NCBI GenBank assembly: GCA_964604015.1
Contig: CAZRXF010000007.1
Location: 1-62,350 of the forward strand
Origin: CANNBR01 sp964604015
GTDB taxonomy: Bacteria; Babelota; Babeliae; Babelales; CAIQNR01
Direction: 5' to 3'
Length of the DNA stretch: 62,350 bases
Shown here: one piece after another, positions 58,593 through 62,350 of the stretch
Position numbering within the stretch: position 1 is the first letter of the stretch
Layout: every line of letters begins with the position of its first letter
Made by a program: the position numbers and the translations under genes
Notes under the pieces: model-generated
What the model saw: only the letters and a program-made list of their open reading frames with translations
Databases searched by the model: none
What the model was told of the DNA's origin: nothing

Positions 58593-59747
58593 ATGAAAAA
58601 AGACCTCTGTCTAGCAAGCCTTCTGTGCACAATCTACACCAACCAAGCACGACCAGCGATTCCATCAGCCTTTACCGTGCTTGATTCCCAACCACTTCCC
58701 GAAAAAAAAGACGCGCTCTCAGAGGAAAAAAGCGACTGCATCTTTTTCATCCTCATTTCTACTCCTCCCCCTGCTAAGGGAGAAGTCAAAAAGACTGATT
58801 TTCACACGGACAACTATCGTACCTTTTTAGGAGTCGGTCAGAAAAATCTCGGGCCATTCATTCCCAAAGATTTCATTAAAGCAGGGACAGCTACACGGCC
58901 AGGAGTTCCTGCAGCTCCCACACGTGCACCCTACTGTCTCCATTTTGGTTGGAGTGACAAGGGTGGAAAAAATAATTTGATCGATGCAGCCCAAGCATTT
59001 TCAAAAGCACTTGCACAACTTCACCGTAATTTTAAAAAGTCCTACAACTGCCATTACCTTGTTGTTGCTGAAGGACGAAGTGGCCTCCTTCTGAATTACG
59101 CAACCCAACATCCTTTAAAAGGAGAGGCCTTTACCATTGGCGTAGCAATTGAAATTGGAACACCACTGCCACCTGATACAGAAAAAGCACACCGTGATTT
59201 TTATCCTAATATGGCAAAAATCGGCACCCTTTACGCCTTCTACTCACAACACACGTATCTGACAAGCAATGCGTATTTTCCACCCATCCCACGCACTGGT
59301 TATCCACAAGCATTTGTTGATGCTCACAAAAACATGTACAACATCCGCCTTCTTTTGAGTAATAACCAACAATCGCTTCAGAATATCTTTGAAAAAAAGG
59401 ATATGAAAAAATCTCACACCTACTTTGGACAGAATCTCCTAAGACTCTGTAATTTTGCTAAACAGTCGTATCACGAACATCGCGACCTGTGGGTCAATCT
59501 CGATACAAAAAGCGGCAAGAATCAAAAGACACTTATCGGAATCGTCTCTCACCCAACAGGCGAAAAAGATTCAAAACAAGTCAAACAAGAACACCAACGA
59601 GCTGGCATGCAACGAGACGCCTTTCAAAAACAGGTCGGTTCTGCCTCACGCATTGAGATGAACTCGGGACACCGAATGCGTAGCTCTGTACGATCCGTCG
59701 CCCATTTACGCAGATCTGATAGACTGACAAGCAGACGTATAGCGTAA
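58593..59747 (+). CDS. secreted protein with a degenerate alpha/beta-hydrolase-like region
   Basis: The 384 residues begin with a signal-like segment (MKKDLCLASLLCTIYTNQARP). Residues ~110-215 follow the order of lipase-type hydrolases: 'FGWSDKGGKNNLIDAAQAF', a helix, then 'CHYLVVAEGRSGLLLNYATQ' and 'GVAIEIGTPLPPD'. In true lipases the middle block is xLVGHSxGGLxxxY, with Ser as nucleophile; here that position is Gly (A-E-G-R-S-G), so it may be inactive. The C-terminus is basic and disordered. The fold assignment rests on pattern likeness and needs structure prediction. It stands where yidC often sits. AAGGAG site upstream, terminator downstream. Confidence 0.7.
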   Translation: MKKDLCLASLLCTIYTNQARPAIPSAFTVLDSQPLPEKKDALSEEKSDCIFFILISTPPPAKGEVKKTDFHTDNYRTFLGVGQKNLGPFIPKDFIKAGTATRPGVPAAPTRAPYCLHFGWSDKGGKNNLIDAAQAFSKALAQLHRNFKKSYNCHYLVVAEGRSGLLLNYATQHPLKGEAFTIGVAIEIGTPLPPDTEKAHRDFYPNMAKIGTLYAFYSQHTYLTSNAYFPPIPRTGYPQAFVDAHKNMYNIRLLLSNNQQSLQNIFEKKDMKKSHTYFGQNLLRLCNFAKQSYHEHRDLWVNLDTKSGKNQKTLIGIVSHPTGEKDSKQVKQEHQRAGMQRDAFQKQVGSASRIEMNSGHRMRSSVRSVAHLRRSDRLTSRRIA

Positions 59748-59790
59748 CTTTCCCCTATTTTTATAGCGGGCTTATTCCAAGACAATTAAA

Positions 59791-59826
59791 AAATAAGGAG
59801 GTGGACACCCACCTCCTTATTTTTGT
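59791..59826 (+). terminator. bidirectional terminator between the 58593 gene and phoH
   Basis: AAATAAGGAGGTGG (59791-59804) pairs perfectly with CCACCTCCTTATTT (59809-59822) around ACAC, with T-rich sequence on both strands. The strongest hairpin in the window. Confidence 0.92.
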
Positions 59827-59840
59827 ATCAATTTCAAATC

Positions 59841-61262
59841 CTACAGAAGCTCACTTGCCAAACTGCTCAAGGTGCTACGCTCACTGGTTTCTAAGTAGAC
59901 CGTTGCAAAAATTGATTGCCCTTTAAACCGGTCACTTGCGATGACCAAACCGTTACTACTGAAATCAAGATATGGTGAATCAATCTGTGATGGATCACCA
60001 CAGAAGACAATCTTACTGCCCTGACCCACACGACTAATCAAAGTTTTGACTTCATGGGGACTGAGGTTTTGCACCTCATCAAACAGAATAAATTGATACG
60101 GAATGGAACGCCCGCGCATATATGTAATGGCCTCAAGGCTCAGTTTATCGTGATGAATCAGATCGTTAACCGTTCCAATAAATGAACGCTTTTCTTTTCC
60201 TCTATGTTTCTTGTTTTTTTTGTTGTTCCCATTGGAAGGATGCTCCTCATCCCCCTCTTCAGAACCATTGTGATGTTCTAGACGAGACTTGTTAGCTGTA
60301 TTAAGAATTACTTCTAAATTATCAAAAATTGGTTGCATCCACGTATGCAGTTTTTCTTGAACATCTCCTGGCAAATAGCCAATATCTGGCCCTAATGGAA
60401 CAACTGGACGAGATACAAGTAATTTTTTATACACATCATTCATAAGTACTTCATACAATCCTGCAAGAAGCGCAATAAATGTTTTACCCGTTCCTGCAGG
60501 CCCAAGGAGCGTCACAAAATCAAGTGAAGGGTCAAGGAGCGCATCAAGCGCCATTAACTGTTGCGGATTGCGTGGTTCAATCATCCATTTAAGTGCCGGA
60601 GGATTCACCGATACGAACTGTCTATTACCCCCGATATACCGAAAGACACGGTAGTTAAAGGGATTATGCTGACTTTCAACAAGAATGTACTCATTCATCA
60701 CAAACGGACTTGCTTTTACCATTTCCTTAAGCGCATCGGGAATATCCTGTTTCAGTTGTACAGCCGGAACTTGGACACGCACCCATCCTTTATAAAATTC
60801 ATCTTGGGGAACATACCCTTTAAGATAATCTTCTGATGGCAGGCCGATTACATCAGACTTTACGCGAGCATTAAGATCTTTTGAAATAAACTTAACATCA
60901 TATTCTTTTTGATAAGATGCGGCAGTGAGAATGATCTCATTGTCCATAATTTTTGTATCAAGCGGTGAATTCGCAGGAAAATGCTCAGGAGCAAAAAGAA
61001 CCCGAACCATGCCTCCACCTTCTACAGGAACTCCCTGACTCAGGCTGCCTTTTTCTCGGAGTTGATCAAGATAACGAACTGCTTCACGTGCATTTTTCCC
61101 CCTTCCTGAATTTTCTCGCTTAAATTGCTCAAGCTCCTCAAGTACTATGATTGGAATCCCAACCAAAGCACCGCTAAAGCTGAATAATGAGCGCGGGTCG
61201 TGTAAGAGGACATTTGTGTCCAACACGTACATTTTTTGTTTTATGTTAGAAGGTACTGACAT
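59841..61262 (-). CDS. PIN domain-PhoH family ATPase
   Basis: A two-domain protein of 473 residues. The N-terminal PIN nuclease domain starts 'MYVLDTNVLLHDPRSL' (Asp15 and Asn17 in the acidic site) and continues to about 150. A C-terminal PhoH ATPase has Walker A 'LLGPAGTGKTFIALLAG' (Lys260) and Walker B-like 'FILFDEVQNLSPHEVKTLI', closed by 'SKIVFCGDPSQID'. Such PIN-PhoH (PhoH2/YlaK-type) proteins are thought to be RNA-processing enzymes. A Lys/Asn/Gly-rich insertion of about 40 residues splits the ATPase (about 325-360). GAGGAAAAAG site at the start. Confidence 0.93.
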   Translation of the reverse strand: MSVPSNIKQKMYVLDTNVLLHDPRSLFSFSGALVGIPIIVLEELEQFKRENSGRGKNAREAVRYLDQLREKGSLSQGVPVEGGGMVRVLFAPEHFPANSPLDTKIMDNEIILTAASYQKEYDVKFISKDLNARVKSDVIGLPSEDYLKGYVPQDEFYKGWVRVQVPAVQLKQDIPDALKEMVKASPFVMNEYILVESQHNPFNYRVFRYIGGNRQFVSVNPPALKWMIEPRNPQQLMALDALLDPSLDFVTLLGPAGTGKTFIALLAGLYEVLMNDVYKKLLVSRPVVPLGPDIGYLPGDVQEKLHTWMQPIFDNLEVILNTANKSRLEHHNGSEEGDEEHPSNGNNKKNKKHRGKEKRSFIGTVNDLIHHDKLSLEAITYMRGRSIPYQFILFDEVQNLSPHEVKTLISRVGQGSKIVFCGDPSQIDSPYLDFSSNGLVIASDRFKGQSIFATVYLETSERSTLSSLASELL

Positions 61263-61408
61263 CTTTTTCCTCGCTCATAGTAAGGTTTAAAAAATAGCCT
61301 TGCAGAGTGTAACATGGTAATAACGCGAGACACAATGAAACTTGGCCTTATTTCGTGGAAAGAGTGGCTCTCTGCTAGTGTCTTGCCCCTGTCTTTTTGA
61401 CAAAGGTG

Positions 61409-61417
61409 TGCTATAGT
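61409..61417 (+). promoter_or_regulatory. predicted extended -10 promoter for thrS
   Basis: TGC followed by TATAGT forms an extended -10, with no good -35 at the expected distance. It lies 44 bases before ATG 61461. The rest of the 198-base phoH/thrS gap shows nothing else. Confidence 0.45.
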
Positions 61418-61460
61418 AGCTTTTAAAAATGTACTGATATGCTTTTGTTAAGAGGAAATC

Positions 61461-62350
61461 ATGGATGCACACAACAAGGAAAAAGTAGACCACGCAGAGC
61501 AACTTCAGCGCCTGCGTCACTCAACCGCCCACCTTCTTGCTCACGCTGTTATGGAAATTTTCCCTGACACCAAACTCACGATCGGACCTGCTACGGAAGA
61601 AGGATTCTTCTATGATTCACTTCCCACTCGCAACTTTAAAGACGAAGATCTACCGATACTTGAACAAAGAATGCGTGAAATTGCGGCTAGAAACCTTCCT
61701 CTGACTCATAAAGAAATTTCAAAAACGGAAGCTCGCGCACTGTATAAAGATAACCCGTTTAAACTTGAGCTTATCGATAATTTGCCGGGAGACACCGTCG
61801 GTCTTGCCACGCAGGGTGATTTTTATGACTTGTGCCGAGGCGGCCACGTAGCATCTACAGGTGATATCAAACATTTTAAACTTCAAAACATTTCAGGATC
61901 GTATTGGCGCGCTGACCGTAATGGAACTGCACTCCAACGTATTACCGGCACTGCCTTTTTATCCAAAAAAGAGATGGAAGAACACGAACAGCGCATTCTT
62001 GATGCTCAGCTTTATGACCACCGTAGGCTTGGTAAGCAGCTCGATTATTTTTCATTCCATGATGAAGGCCCGGGATTTCCATTCTTTCATCCTAAAGGCA
62101 AATTGATTGTCAATTTGCTTGCCAACTACATGCGCTCCATCTTAAAACGTACCGGCCACCAAGAAATTGAAACACCACTCATGCTTTCAGATGAGCTCTG
62201 GAGACGTTCCGGACACTACCAGTTTTACCAAGATAAGATGTATTTTTCCTGCATCGATGAACGGTCATTTGCTATCAAAACAATGAACTGCCGCGGCTCA
62301 ATCATGATTTATCAAGAACGGCCACGCTCGTATCTGGAACTTCCTTTACA
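61461..62350 (+). CDS. thrS: threonyl-tRNA synthetase, 3' truncated by window end
   Basis: ThrS charges tRNA-Thr. 296 codons are visible and the frame runs off the window. The N-terminal TGS domain of most bacterial ThrRS is absent: the chain opens directly into the editing domain, with the HxxxH motif at 20-24 ('HSTAHLLAHAV') and the Cys/His of 'DLCRGGHV' (C125, H129). The catalytic core begins near 200 ('QLDYFSFHDEGPGFPFFHPKG', quoted in part). The zinc Cys is kept in 'KTMNCRGS', although the usual MNCPGH has become MNCRGS. AGAGGAAA site 4-10 bases before ATG. TGS-less ThrRS forms are known in some lineages. Confidence 0.93.
   Translation, partial: MDAHNKEKVDHAEQLQRLRHSTAHLLAHAVMEIFPDTKLTIGPATEEGFFYDSLPTRNFKDEDLPILEQRMREIAARNLPLTHKEISKTEARALYKDNPFKLELIDNLPGDTVGLATQGDFYDLCRGGHVASTGDIKHFKLQNISGSYWRADRNGTALQRITGTAFLSKKEMEEHEQRILDAQLYDHRRLGKQLDYFSFHDEGPGFPFFHPKGKLIVNLLANYMRSILKRTGHQEIETPLMLSDELWRRSGHYQFYQDKMYFSCIDERSFAIKTMNCRGSIMIYQERPRSYLELPL

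Noticed and set aside
1..62350. Insertion sequences, prophage, rRNA, riboswitches and CRISPR arrays
   Set aside because: I looked for transposase or integrase frames, terminal inverted repeats, rRNA cores and regular spaced repeats and saw none. A covariance-model search would be needed to exclude small structured RNAs.

Overview
The window looks like part of the chromosome of a host-dependent Gram-negative bacterium. The best fit is the Candidatus Dependentiae (TM6/Babeliae) lineage, but that name is an inference from gene content and cannot be proved from one window. The Gram-negative character is supported by two probable outer-membrane beta-barrels (15606-17153, 43179-44501). The host-associated character is supported by 27 of 53 protein genes starting with a probable signal peptide. 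Most of those encode unrecognised proteins rich in coiled coil, disorder, ankyrin-like segments or short hydrophobic hairpins. I saw no rRNA, CRISPR, insertion sequence or prophage.

Layout. At the left edge murF-rsmH lie on the minus strand, with a possible spoVG start running off the edge. From 2.6 to 12.1 kb there is an island of eight secreted proteins on the plus strand, nearly all separated by rho-independent terminators; two of them share a ~300-residue helical module that occurs three times. Then come ftsK and uppP (minus), an outer-membrane protein with a long leader, and two small secreted proteins, one with an ankyrin repeat. A minus-strand block follows: dprA, rpmF, a membrane-anchored TPR-like protein, gltX, a FabD-like and an ACP-like gene. 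gyrA (minus) and lepA (plus) bracket a pair of paralogous secreted proteins. From 31.3 to 41.1 kb is a second secreted-protein island: a four-gene minus cluster containing two clear paralogues, a 950-residue coiled-coil protein and another basic coiled-coil protein. An RMD1/DUF155 protein, grpE, a second outer-membrane protein with a 1030-residue secreted partner, ssb, mnmA, argS, tsf, frr, tRNA-Lys, tRNA-Leu, tig, trxB, rpmH, rnpA and yidD follow. A degenerate alpha/beta-hydrolase-like protein, a PIN-PhoH ATPase and a truncated thrS end the window.

Most interesting observations. (1) The adjacent FabD-like and ACP-like genes have both lost their defining catalytic residues: GHSxGE has become GDDIGE, the Gln and Arg of the FabD active site are both Tyr, and the phosphopantetheine Ser of ACP is Trp. 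Both reading frames are intact, which suggests a paired pseudoenzyme/pseudo-carrier with a new role. (2) Seven otherwise different secreted proteins carry one aromatic-basic motif, usually at the border between a disordered N-terminus and a helical body. (3) A ~300-residue module is repeated across two neighbouring secreted genes. (4) A short repeat built around 'LxFxxLP...GLxxxxLxELxDxY' recurs in the paralogues at 31.3 and 34.1 kb. Together these describe a candidate exported effector repertoire. Export route and host target cannot be read from the sequence.
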